From JAAFHB01 sp037128295 (GTDB taxonomy: Bacteria > Bacteroidota > Bacteroidia > Bacteroidales > Prolixibacteraceae): a DNA stretch of 23,839 nucleotides. Below are positions 16,701 to 22,962 of the stretch, in pieces. Position 1 is the stretch's first letter, and each line of letters opens with the position of its first letter. Below the pieces are notes generated by a model. It was given only the letters and a program-made list of their open reading frames with translations. It was not told the DNA's origin and made no database searches. Where the stretch lies: NCBI GenBank assembly GCA_037128295.1, contig JBAXWR010000103.1, positions 1 through 23,839 of the forward strand, written 5' to 3'. Both the position numbers and the translations under genes were made by a program.

Positions 16701-16974
16701 CGGACACTATTTTCTGATAGGCTTTCAAAGCTTTCTCTCCTCGTTTTACCACTTCGTCGAAAGCTGTTTTTGTTAATGCTATTCTTGCAAAAGGAGAAGG
16801 AATAGAAGTCGGCTCATTGAGCGTGTTTTCGTTTGAACTTGCTATAGCGTTTATTTGGTCAGCATCATAAATAATGTTGTCTGTATATTTGCCCCAATCT
16901 TTTATTCCTCCTTTTAATCCGGTTATTTTTTCCTTGGTTTGCAATCTGAAAACCTCTGTTTTATTATCTGGCAT
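13750..16974 (-). CDS. actin/Hsp70-superfamily ATPase with large unknown N-terminal region
   Basis: 1074 residues. The first ~500 residues are unfamiliar. The C-terminal half carries the ASKHA (actin/Hsp70/sugar kinase) nucleotide-binding motifs in order: phosphate-1 FSVDFGTTNT (511-520), phosphate-2 MSVDIGGGTTDVVFV (735-749) and an adenosine-type loop ISFSGNGSRIV (873-883). The first and second motifs have the Asp, Gly and Thr residues expected for Mg-ATP binding. Hsp70-like chaperones are shorter and start with the first motif, so this is a separate branch. No signal peptide; the protein should be cytoplasmic. It is 11 bp downstream of the tubulin-like gene and overlaps the next by 4 bp. 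Whether it polymerises or switches a partner cannot be read. Confidence 0.88.
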   Translation of the reverse strand: MPDNKTEVFRLQTKEKITGLKGGIKDWGKYTDNIIYDADQINAIASSNENTLNEPTSIPSPFARIALTKTAFDEVVKRGEKALKAYQKIVSDSLDVAEIFFTYDKWREKIDIIKWDRKDDLNKLEARGHKQLYKTLKTFLETDAATFNFDRMKCLYILKYKKTSKMIGATSPCTLFFSSANKFENEEDGKKINLSEEITLSNNHCAFDGIFPLHARSWDFQEYLHTWIAVNNNENRIIDGMAPTSIFHEFADYLKSQKLLIKSAIKINALATIDTLATKTVEDLTIKYSMLEAPDVKILDKPFYQSRVVNYDYLNGSDLLEDVIIRVPSKIQNTSFFDGKLNKDGLYGYLLPLKENFFNYFTIDDVKKNIKINEIGNVVEVELKITPEQIFKKIYKESESIKKLDDFDCLLYPNVKFEEDKDAYYRFGMFSEFGLKNIDNYTINFIINNEKIQLGDNDIITRNTNDAENALCKIYSLNQKSFDRIILKVGNVSGVLIPSLPPKGTSEQFKFSVDFGTTNTHIEYKTNTENKIKPFEIGESDKQIHFLKGNNEKFNLVSDIDFIPINVGISKKKFKFPIRTVLSLAKNRLAAKRVCPFVQANIVIPYEKRLIPNYNETLTQLKWESDSNQMSYFIDALCFLLRNKVALNSGNLSATKIVWFYPLSMAGSRSITIENIWKISYAKYFLGIEIDSVNSLEDNINKILTENLVKLPESIAPYLFYKDDSKYKDAISNLMSVDIGGGTTDVVFVEDKKVKYVTSFRFAANSIFGLGEHTTPVVSKYQSKIENIIKANDKNFILKNLYDSIINTKYGDLASFFFSLSDNEMMEDVKFNFNSMLKDDRNQKLVFVLFYTAIIYHTAQIGNAKKFPMPRHISFSGNGSRIVNIVADNKILAELSKLIFEKVYGQKYGNSGLEIIHNTVNPKEVTCKGGIKAADKNYQQTPFEPVVLLGTDNTTCVTDGDTYATVNVKKYAAETNLQVKVFLDFVISELLNQKFTGGLVPETFIVALDLNPKTLIIAKEVCSKAEDFATFTENGIRDKMEKVDVSTTKIEEPFFFYPIAGLLNALSNEINKMK

Positions 16975-16985
16975 TGCTGTAAATA

Positions 16986-18461
16986 TTAGAGTTTAATTAA
17001 ATTTGATGTTGTTCGGTAAAAAAGCTCAAGAAACAATTCTTCCTGTTCAAACTTTTCTTTTATTTTTTGCCGATTGAGTTCGTTGTCTATACGTGCCCAA
17101 TCTTTATACCCTATGTTATCAGACCAACTTGGTTTTGCGATCACATTTGTATTTCCAAGAACAAAGTCGAAAGCATTTGTTGTGGATAAACTAAAAGGTA
17201 TAAACTTACGATTGTGTTGATCGCTTTGCATCTCATTCAACCATTCATAAAATTTTGCCTGTACTTCTACCATTTTTTTAATTACTTCTTTATTTCTTAA
17301 TGATTTTGCAGGTCGTCCAATACGATAGCCATAAGGTTGGTAATTATATTGTTTGTCAAACACATAAGTCATATAATTTCGGAATAAAAGAAAGCGTGAC
17401 AGTGGCTCTACAAGTTGTCTCTTTGTGGTTTCAAAATTGCTAAAATCGATTATATTGCAACTTCCATCTTGGCCAAAGTTAATCCCAAACTCACCATATG
17501 TAGTTTTGTTACGACATACTTTTGTAGGCTCATCTGAAACTGAATGATAGTTTTCATTTTCTTTTTCAGGATTTACAAAATCAAGTATAGCCAAAGCTGA
17601 TGCCAATTCAACAAAATGAGCATTGTTTTGTTGCGCTTCTCCTCCCTTGTTGTGTTCAAACGTAGAAGGTGTATTATCACCAATGTAATAAAGTGTATCT
17701 AATTGTTTATTCAAAGTCAGGTAATATGTTAATGCAGCTTTTGCCTTGTCGTGGAAAGTATCAGAATTTACCAAACTATTATCGGTAGAACATTTAACAT
17801 TGAAATAGGGCAAAACAGAAAGCGCTCCTATTTTGGCTTTATTAATTTTGCTCCAATTGGATAACCCCAGTTTCTCGGCATTTTCTTTTTTATTGTGCAG
17901 CTCTTTAAGGAGTAAAGGGAACCCACTCGCACCCGTTCCGCCAAAAATAGAGCTGACAATAAATATTTTACTGTCTTCGTCCGTAAAGTCATTGGAAAAT
18001 GCCTTAAATATATCATTGTCGTCGAATTGGTTCAACACAACGCTACCGATATTCGGATTTCCCTGAAATCCGACTGTCATATCCATGTCCAAAGTTTCAT
18101 TCGAGAACAACATATCCACTAATGCTTGATTTTCAAGGTTCATAGTTTCATTTCTGCCTATATAATCTTTAAATGTTTTGGTGTCACCTTTCAACGGCAG
18201 TAAAAGTTTATTGTTCAATAATTCAATTTTTGTTTTAAAAAATTTATTTTCTTTGGTTCTTTCTGCTATCTTATTTACTACTATGTAGTCTTTTATCAAT
18301 AGTTCTGTGCGTGTCAAATCCTGGTTGGAAGTATCCCTGTCAATAATAATGGGAACAATTGTTTTGACACCACAATCTACGCCTGCTGCCAAAAGCATTG
18401 TCAGCGATTTCAAGACCCTTGAGCCGGTGCCACCAATTCCGAATATATATAATTTACTCAT
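16986..18461 (-). CDS. tubulin/FtsZ-superfamily GTPase-like protein
   Basis: 491 residues, cytoplasmic. The N-terminus MSKLYIFGIGGTGSRVLKSL places GIGGTGSR at 8-15, the first nucleotide-contacting loop. The tubulin signature loop GGTGASG is at 174-180 after a beta strand (KIFIVSSIF). A segment at 232-249 (NSDTFHDKAKAALTYYLT) stands where the T7 synergy loop and following helix of tubulins occur, with Asp234 and Asp238 as candidates for the hydrolysis-promoting acid. The family matches the divergent bacterial tubulin-like group (FtsZ-like family 1 or Tubulin_2-like), not cell-division FtsZ, which is shorter. In the cluster it sits between membrane proteins and the actin/Hsp70-like ATPase. GTP binding is likely; polymerisation is inference. 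Confidence 0.85.
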   Translation of the reverse strand: MSKLYIFGIGGTGSRVLKSLTMLLAAGVDCGVKTIVPIIIDRDTSNQDLTRTELLIKDYIVVNKIAERTKENKFFKTKIELLNNKLLLPLKGDTKTFKDYIGRNETMNLENQALVDMLFSNETLDMDMTVGFQGNPNIGSVVLNQFDDNDIFKAFSNDFTDEDSKIFIVSSIFGGTGASGFPLLLKELHNKKENAEKLGLSNWSKINKAKIGALSVLPYFNVKCSTDNSLVNSDTFHDKAKAALTYYLTLNKQLDTLYYIGDNTPSTFEHNKGGEAQQNNAHFVELASALAILDFVNPEKENENYHSVSDEPTKVCRNKTTYGEFGINFGQDGSCNIIDFSNFETTKRQLVEPLSRFLLFRNYMTYVFDKQYNYQPYGYRIGRPAKSLRNKEVIKKMVEVQAKFYEWLNEMQSDQHNRKFIPFSLSTTNAFDFVLGNTNVIAKPSWSDNIGYKDWARIDNELNRQKIKEKFEQEELFLELFYRTTSNLIKL

Positions 18462-18495
18462 AATCTGTTTATTAATTGATTTTATAAACTTGGAA

Positions 18496-18990
18496 TTAAA
18501 AACAAGGAGAATGTTTACAATTACGACTTCCCCATTTAAGAATTAAGGTCCATACTATAAAAAACAATGTCGAGATGAAAAAATTACTTAAGCCAAATAG
18601 CCTACAATCATTTTTATCAATTAGTTCTGAAATAATCTTTCCTTGTGCATCCTTTGTGTACATCAGGCAATCACCAATATTTCCATCCAGAAAATCATTA
18701 ATTGTCCATGAATATCCAATTAAAAGATTAATACCACCAGCTATTAATAGTATAATCAACCAATTCCACCATCTGTTAGAACGTGGATGATTAAAAAGCA
18801 GCAATGGTAAATAATAATACGCCAGCACGAATACAAACGATACGACAATAGCAATTAACCCGATAGAATTAAAAAGGTTATTGCCATCATATTCTTCTGT
18901 TGTGCAGTTGTATCCCCAAAGATACTGGCCAAGATTTTTACCGAATAAAGATTCGAACCAACAATAAATAGTCCCCAATAATTTTTCCAT
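18496..18990 (-). CDS. three-pass membrane protein of the cluster
   Basis: 164 residues, no family recognised. Hydrophobic spans lie at about 41-66, 74-93 and 131-153. The extramembrane part between spans 2 and 3 has Cys108 and Cys129, and other cysteines lie near both ends (Cys10, Cys29, Cys158, Cys163). The gene starts one base after the stop of the vWA gene, and the tubulin-like gene follows after 34 bp, so it is part of the same transcript. It may anchor the tubulin-like protein or the vWA lipoprotein to the inner membrane. Confidence 0.75.
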   Translation of the reverse strand: MEKLLGTIYCWFESLFGKNLGQYLWGYNCTTEEYDGNNLFNSIGLIAIVVSFVFVLAYYYLPLLLFNHPRSNRWWNWLIILLIAGGINLLIGYSWTINDFLDGNIGDCLMYTKDAQGKIISELIDKNDCRLFGLSNFFISTLFFIVWTLILKWGSRNCKHSPCF

Positions 18991-18991
18991 A

Positions 18992-20230
18992 TTACTTGAT
19001 ATTTAGTATTATTTCAGTATAAAAGTCATTGTTGCGCGAAAAAGCTTCATAAACACCTTGAATCTGGTATTTAATACCATAAGTTTTATCTGGTATTTGT
19101 TGTAAGCCATCATCATCATTTACAGCTTCTACCCATTTAGGAATTTTAGTTTTAAGTTTAATGGATACAATACCCTTGTGTACTCTTGTTGATGAGAAGT
19201 TTAATAAATGAGTATAGCCAAAATTATTACTTAGAGCCTTACTAATAGTAAAATTAAAATCTTTATTGTTTATTTCATAATTGCTGATATTAAGCAAATA
19301 ATTATCATCTAAAAGAAATCCGGATAAATCGGCATTAACCGAAAATCTCACCGTTTCTGTCTTCCCTTTTGAATCAGTTCCCAAATTATTGATTGTGGTT
19401 TTAGGAGAATAATGGTCGAGATCAAAATTTCCGGAACCATTTTTAAAGGCATAATTGATTATCTTGTTGCCTGTAGTAATTGAAAAAATATTTTTTGCTC
19501 CACCTCCCTTAAACTTACTATCAGGTACTTTACTACACAATTTTTTCAATTGTTCAACATGTCCAATAACCCAGATAAAGAATGGTCTTTGTGAATTTAT
19601 ATAGATTTTGGTATCTTCACGATTAAAAAAAAGCCCATCAAATCTGGATGCAAGTTGATACATTTTAACTGCTGTATTCGGATACAATTTTAAGTATTCA
19701 GCCATCGTATTTTTAATACCTATTTGCTGATTAACAAGATACTCACCAGCATTTTTACCTTTGCCAGGTGAAAAAATGCCATCGGTAACCAAAATGGCAA
19801 TTTCGTTATTTTTCATTTCTGACAATACAGATTTTAAGACATTTGAAATATCAGAAGTACCACGATTGCCGCCTTTTATACTAAAAGTAGATGGTTCAAG
19901 TTTTTCTATAAAATCACTTATGTCAGAACCTTGCGGAATTATCTTACTGTTGACATAATAGAGATTCAAACTATCGGTAAAATCTGATATTTTTATATCC
20001 GATAGATAATTATATACAGTTTGTTCAAATTCTGTAGTTCCCTTTACATAGCCATCCATACTTCCGGAATTCTCAATATAAACTTTGACAGTAGGTTTAA
20101 TTGAAGGGACTATTTCTGGTTTTGATTCACGGTTTACATTTGCAGCAAGAGTACTTCCTTTTTTTTTGTTATTACTGCATGTGGTCAGCAATAACAAAAT
20201 TGCCAGTAAATTAATTATTGTATTATTCAT
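18992..20230 (-). CDS. vWA-domain lipoprotein
   Basis: 412 residues. The signal ends in LLAILLLLTTC, giving a probable lipidated Cys near residue 18, followed by a basic Asn/Lys linker. No acidic surface-export motif follows the Cys, so a periplasm-facing anchor is likely. The von Willebrand A domain begins at about residue 48 with VKVYIENSGSMDGYV. This fits the metal-site motif DxSxS except that Glu stands in the Asp position. GGNRGTSDI (about 119-127) can supply the site's Thr, and ILVTDGIFSP (about 145-154) its distal Asp. The remaining C-terminal half is beta-rich and unknown. The gene is followed by the three-pass membrane protein after a single base. vWA domains generally mediate metal-dependent protein assembly. 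Confidence 0.85.
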   Translation of the reverse strand: MNNTIINLLAILLLLTTCSNNKKKGSTLAANVNRESKPEIVPSIKPTVKVYIENSGSMDGYVKGTTEFEQTVYNYLSDIKISDFTDSLNLYYVNSKIIPQGSDISDFIEKLEPSTFSIKGGNRGTSDISNVLKSVLSEMKNNEIAILVTDGIFSPGKGKNAGEYLVNQQIGIKNTMAEYLKLYPNTAVKMYQLASRFDGLFFNREDTKIYINSQRPFFIWVIGHVEQLKKLCSKVPDSKFKGGGAKNIFSITTGNKIINYAFKNGSGNFDLDHYSPKTTINNLGTDSKGKTETVRFSVNADLSGFLLDDNYLLNISNYEINNKDFNFTISKALSNNFGYTHLLNFSSTRVHKGIVSIKLKTKIPKWVEAVNDDDGLQQIPDKTYGIKYQIQGVYEAFSRNNDFYTEIILNIK

Positions 20231-20273
20231 TTTTATTCGTTTTTTTTATTTTCAACAGTTGATGAATATTGGT

Positions 20274-20540
20274 TCAAGAATTAAATATTTTATTGTTGTA
20301 GTCAAAGTATTCCATTATTTGGATCCTTTCCATACTCCATCCCAGTACTTTTAAATATACACCAATCTCGGAAACTGATTGATTCTGTAATCTGAAAAGT
20401 TGATCTTTTGAAAAACCAGATGTGACCGTCTGAGCAGAACAAATGGTTGTAAGACCAAGGATTACTAATATACTTAGACATCCCAACCAATGGGTAAGGC
20501 ATCTTCGATGACAAATAAAGCAAAAAGATTTTTTTTTCAT
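20274..20540 (-). CDS. short exported protein at the head of the cluster
   Basis: 88 residues. The start at 20540 gives a basic N-terminus, a hydrophobic core (LGCLSILVILGLTTI) and a clear signal peptidase I site at CSA/Q. The mature part is only about 50 residues (SKDQLFRLQNQSVSEIGVYL, then LGWSMERIQ). No family recognised. It might be a truncated remnant of a larger exported protein, since the end is abrupt and low in quality. It is 43 bp ahead of the vWA gene and directly behind a promoter candidate, so it is probably the first gene of the operon. An overlapping frame at 20302-20559 lacks signal-peptide logic and was not chosen. Confidence 0.55.
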   Translation of the reverse strand: MKKKSFCFICHRRCLTHWLGCLSILVILGLTTICSAQTVTSGFSKDQLFRLQNQSVSEIGVYLKVLGWSMERIQIMEYFDYNNKIFNS

Positions 20541-20560
20541 ATTCAGGAAAGTTCAGCATT

Positions 20561-20591
20561 TAAAAGTATTCAGTTGGTTGTTTGTGTCAAA
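20561..20591 (-). promoter_or_regulatory. putative promoter of the tubulin/actin/motor cluster
   Basis: On the minus strand, TTTG (20591-20588), exactly 19 bases, then TACTTTTA (20568-20561). This is one mismatch from the Bacteroidota -7 box TAnnTTTG at standard spacing. It would start transcription shortly before the ATG at 20540, and it lies downstream of the terminator at 20715-20744. Confidence 0.5.
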
Positions 20592-20714
20592 ACCAGAACT
20601 TAACTTTTGACAATTTCTTTTGAAACAGTCGGTGATTCCACCATAAAGAATGGGTGAACTTGAAAACGTGGGAAAGCCTTCGGAATATTCAAACACCCTG
20701 TCAATGAGTATTTT

Positions 20715-20744
20715 GAAAAAAAAACCTTTTCAGGTTTCAAAAGG
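20715..20744 (-). terminator. Rho-independent terminator upstream of the cluster
   Basis: Read on the minus strand, the stem AAACCT (20737-20732) pairs with AGGTTT (20727-20722) across a GAAA tetraloop. The second arm runs into an uninterrupted run of nine T residues (20724-20716). An alternative, longer stem CCTTTT / AAAAGG (20744-20739 with 20730-20725) covers the same site. It would stop transcripts arriving from the nuclease/toxin region on the right and so isolate the cluster. Confidence 0.65.
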
Positions 20745-21126
20745 ATCGTATGTTTGGCAAATGTTCCCATAATTGGCAATAGTTGAAATCAGTTTTATTA
20801 TGGACAATGATAGAAAAAATAATTTATTAAACCAATTGAAATTTCTTTTTATTTTGTTTTTTACAAAGATGATCAATTTTTAATTTCAATAGGAGGTTTG
20901 GGATATTAAACTGGTCAACATTGTTGGCAATATGGGCCACCAACTTGTTTTAATTGGTTAGGCGTCAATTAATTTTGCTGAAATGGAATTTGCTTTATTT
21001 TGAAATTCTAATTCCTGTTAAGGGAGGTGGAAAGGCCTCTAAACTGAAGGATATTAATATTCTTAAAACAATATTACGATAAATAGGGTGGTTTTCACAT
21101 TTTATCACTTGCAGCGATTTTCTAAC

Positions 21127-21181
21127 AACTGACACCTTTTGGCACATAACTGACAGGTTTTAGCACATAACTGGTAATTGG
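21127..21181. repeat. 21-bp tandem repeat, about 2.5 copies, possible mobile-element end
   Basis: AACTGACACCTTTTGGCACAT (21127-21147) is followed directly by AACTGACAGGTTTTAGCACAT (21148-21168), then a partial third unit AACTGGTAATTGG. In reverse orientation it begins like TGTCAGTTATGTGCC. Short tandem binding sites of this kind are found at the ends of IS21-family elements. No transposase gene is present nearby, so this would be a stranded end. The element assignment is recalled and uncertain; the repeat itself is plain. Confidence 0.4.
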
Positions 21182-21251
21182 TCAAATGAGCCTTGCACCA
21201 ATATTTTGTTAATAATTGATTTTTTGGGTAGGAAACCTTTAATGCAAAGTT

Positions 21252-21502
21252 TCAAAGCATTTTGATTTCTTCAATTGACAAATTGGTCAATTCTGCAATT
21301 TCATCGATAGAATAACCTTTCATTTTCATTCCTTTCGCGATCTTCCGGGCTTTGATTATTTCACCTTCGGGTATTCCTATTTCTATTCCTTGTTTTATTC
21401 CCTGTTCTTTTCCTATTTCTATACCTTCTTCCCTTCCTTCATCTTTTGAGGTATCCATTGCTGCTTTCATTCCTGCGTAATCCAACCAACTTTGTTCATA
21501 TT
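21252..21502 (-). pseudogene. C-terminal tail remnant of an Rpn-family nuclease gene
   Basis: The readable frame (from about SWLDYAGMKAAMDTSKDEGR through IEIGKEQGIKQGIEIG to TNLSIEEIKML) is the charged IEIG-repeat tail and terminal helix typical of Rpn-type PD-(D/E)XK nuclease/transposase proteins. The catalytic N-terminal domain is absent. At DNA level it closely matches the tail at 22236-22474. The match ends abruptly at TTTGTTCATATT (21491-21502), where sequence belonging to the PIN toxin gene begins. It is therefore a fragment joined to the toxin gene and is unlikely to be functional, although a 77-codon frame remains open. Confidence 0.7.
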
Positions 21503-21945
21503 GTTATTGTTGTAATGAACTTACCAAATCGAATAAAATCGGCTACATTATGTGTCAAGAGAATTTTCAAGTTGTTTTCGATCATTGTTGCAACAATATT
21601 CGCATCATGTACCTGTTTTCCTCCGACTAAACAACTAGTCAATAACATTTGTAAATTATCCAATGTCCTGTTGCTTTCAAATAGGACATAATATTCAGAA
21701 CGTAAGTGTTTTACATCGCTAATCAATGCTTTGTCGGCTATTCTTCTACCATTTACATCGGGTCTTGATAATACTGCAAGATATTCCCGGATAACCTGGT
21801 TGCTAATCCATAATTCATAACCACTCTCAACCAATTCGATAAGTTTAGCTTTTGCTTTCTCATGGAATGGCGAAGTTGCAACATTCGCAAATACCAGTAT
21901 ATTGGTATCGACGAAGACATTTATGTTATCTGCCAGAATCTCCAT
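21496..21945 (-). CDS. PIN-domain toxin (VapC-like RNase)
   Basis: 149 residues from the ATG at 21945, preferred over an in-frame ATG at 21996 because it gives a usual PIN length and a 20-bp overlap with the antitoxin. All four acidic PIN positions are visible: Asp13 (VFVDTN), Glu54 (VIREYL), Asp114 (QVHDAN) and Asp136 (HNVADF). It should be a metal-dependent RNase. The last codons and the TGA stop at 21496-21498 lie inside sequence shared with the Rpn tail, so the extreme C-terminus (TTITI) may differ from the ancestral protein. The catalytic core looks intact. The partner antitoxin is directly upstream. Confidence 0.88.
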   Translation of the reverse strand: MEILADNINVFVDTNILVFANVATSPFHEKAKAKLIELVESGYELWISNQVIREYLAVLSRPDVNGRRIADKALISDVKHLRSEYYVLFESNRTLDNLQMLLTSCLVGGKQVHDANIVATMIENNLKILLTHNVADFIRFGKFITTITI

Positions 21946-22159
21946 AAAGTTCTTCTCTGCTGAATGTATTACCTGAATTTTCAAAACTGTAAACATGTTC
22001 TGAAAAAGTCAATTTCCTTTTCTTGTCTACTTTCAAAGGGATATCATTAATGACAATTACAATTTCGTATTCACCGGTTTTAAGTTTAATGTTTTCCGGA
22101 ATTCTGAAATTCATTGTTTGACTATCCTCTAAAAATGCTTTTGTCTTTAAACTTATCAT
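21926..22159 (-). CDS. antitoxin of the PIN toxin pair
   Basis: 77 residues. The N-terminal half has strands NFRIPENIKLKTGEYEIVIV typical of small antitoxins paired with PIN toxins in this phylum. The C-terminal part, ENSGNTFSREELYGDSGR, is the usual toxin-binding tail. It overlaps the toxin gene by 20 bp in another frame, so the two are translated together. A perfect -7 box TAACTTTG (22179-22172 on the minus strand) stands 12 bases before the start, without a clear -33 box. Confidence 0.75.
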   Translation of the reverse strand: MISLKTKAFLEDSQTMNFRIPENIKLKTGEYEIVIVINDIPLKVDKKRKLTFSEHVYSFENSGNTFSREELYGDSGR

Positions 22160-22171
22160 ACTTTTTTATTA

Positions 22172-22179
22172 CAAAGTTA
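22172..22179 (-). promoter_or_regulatory. putative -7 box of the PIN toxin-antitoxin operon
   Basis: TAACTTTG on the minus strand matches the Bacteroidota -7 consensus TAnnTTTG exactly and ends 12 bases before the antitoxin start codon. No TTTG is found at -33. The same octamer precedes the Rpn gene at 22990-22983. Confidence 0.4.
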
Positions 22180-22235
22180 GTGAAAAAGTTGTTCAGTCTG
22201 ATTAAATAAGCATATATTTCACAAAAGATTAATAA

Positions 22236-22962
22236 TCAGAGCTTTTCAATTTCTTCAATAGAAAATACCGTATAATCGGCTATTTTGTCAATAGGTTCTC
22301 CTTTTTCTTTCATTGTTTTTGCGATCTTCCGGGCTTTGATTAATTCGCCTTGGGGTATTCCTATTTCTATACCTTGCTCATTTCCTATTTCAATACCTTC
22401 TTCCCTTCCTTCATCTTTCGAGGTATCCATCGCTGCTTTCATTCCAGAGTAATCCAACCAACTTTGTTCATATTCCTTCCTCTCTTTTGGGCTCATTGCA
22501 GCAATGGCTGCAGTTTTGAAAGCCTTGTCTAATAAGGGTTCGTTGCAGCAATGGCTGCAGTTTTGAAAGCCTTGTCTAATAAGGGTTCGTTGAGTATTTG
22601 TGGTATGTCATCAAAGGTTTCGAGATGCTTCAGAAAATAGCACCATTTGTCGTAATAGGTTACCAATTCATCCTCTTTTTTGTTGAAGAAAGGCATTTGC
22701 AGGAAACGGAATCCCAACTTGCTTTTTGCATTTCAACGATAAAGTGCCCGCCGTTGGCACTCTGACAATAAATATCATAAATTGCTTTTCTGTCGGTTGC
22801 AATCTCCCCGGGTTGTTCGACGCTCCTGAAATTCAGTTCTGTAATCTGGTGCTTAGTTGGCATTAGGCAGTTCAGAAAATCGACAAGTAAATCCTTGTTC
22901 CCCTCGGTCCCAAACAGTCGTTTAAAACCAAAATCGGTATATGGGTTGATATATTTGCTCAT
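22236..22962 (-). pseudogene. Rpn-family recombination-promoting nuclease gene, broken twice
   Basis: The N-terminus MSKYINPYTDFGFKRLFGTE, DLLVDFLNCL and the active-site stretch with YDIYC and FIVEMQKA are typical of Rpn proteins (PD-(D/E)XK fold: Asp, then ExQK). Directly after EMQKAS the frame is lost. The continuation in another frame is GFRFLQMPFFNKKEDELVTY, which belongs about 70 residues further on in intact relatives, so a central segment is missing. A second break is a perfect 47-bp tandem duplication (22496-22589) that shifts the frame before MSPKERKEYEQSWLDYSG. Removing one copy rejoins TAAIAA to MSPKERKEYEQ. The tail ends in the IEIG repeats and FSIEEIEKL. No active nuclease is expected. 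Confidence 0.8.
22496..22589. repeat. perfect 47-bp tandem duplication inside the Rpn gene
   Basis: 22496-22542 and 22543-22589 are identical over 47 bases (TTGCAGCAATGGCTGCAG ... GGGTTCG). Because 47 is not a multiple of three, the duplication shifts the reading frame. Zero divergence suggests it is very young, or an assembly artefact. Confidence 0.9.

Larger units (their letters stand above)
8926..20540 (-). other. multigene cluster: tubulin-like, actin/Hsp70-like, MotAB/ZorAB-like, vWA, retropepsin
   Basis: Ten co-directional genes with overlaps or short gaps. From the vWA gene to the retropepsin gene the largest gap is 34 bp, with stop/start overlaps ATGA, TAATG and GTGA. The 261-residue OmpA-like gene follows after 109 bp without a visible terminator and is probably part of the unit. 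The products span every compartment: two cytoplasmic nucleotide-binding proteins of cytoskeletal superfamilies, three or four inner-membrane proteins including an ion-channel stator pair, and three periplasmic or lipid-anchored proteins. The tight packing argues that they form one complex. The unit is bounded upstream by a terminator and a promoter. Known partial analogies are FtsZ-like family 1 / vWA / OmpA clusters and the ZorAB half of Zorya. The full combination is unfamiliar to me. Confidence 0.75.
20541..21251. other. 710-bp gene-free stretch
   Basis: No plausible coding sequence on either strand. It contains the cluster promoter candidate, the terminator and a 21-bp tandem repeat (21127-21181). 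Otherwise it is AT-rich, without recognisable features. Confidence 0.6.

Noticed and set aside
13750..16974. DnaK/Hsp70 chaperone
   Set aside because: The nucleotide motifs begin only after residue 510, no DnaJ/GrpE neighbours are present, and the first 500 residues match no chaperone part.
16986..18461. Cell-division FtsZ
   Set aside because: Too long, a divergent T7 region, and no dcw-cluster neighbours; it fits a separate tubulin-like branch.
8926..20540. Calling the cluster a Zorya system
   Set aside because: Only the ZorA/ZorB-like pair is recognisable. There is no ZorC-like protein, ZorD helicase/nuclease or ZorE, and the remaining genes are of other families.
20302..20559. Alternative frame overlapping the short exported protein
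   Set aside because: It lacks a signal peptide or any coding-like composition. The 20274-20540 frame has a proper signal and cleavage site.
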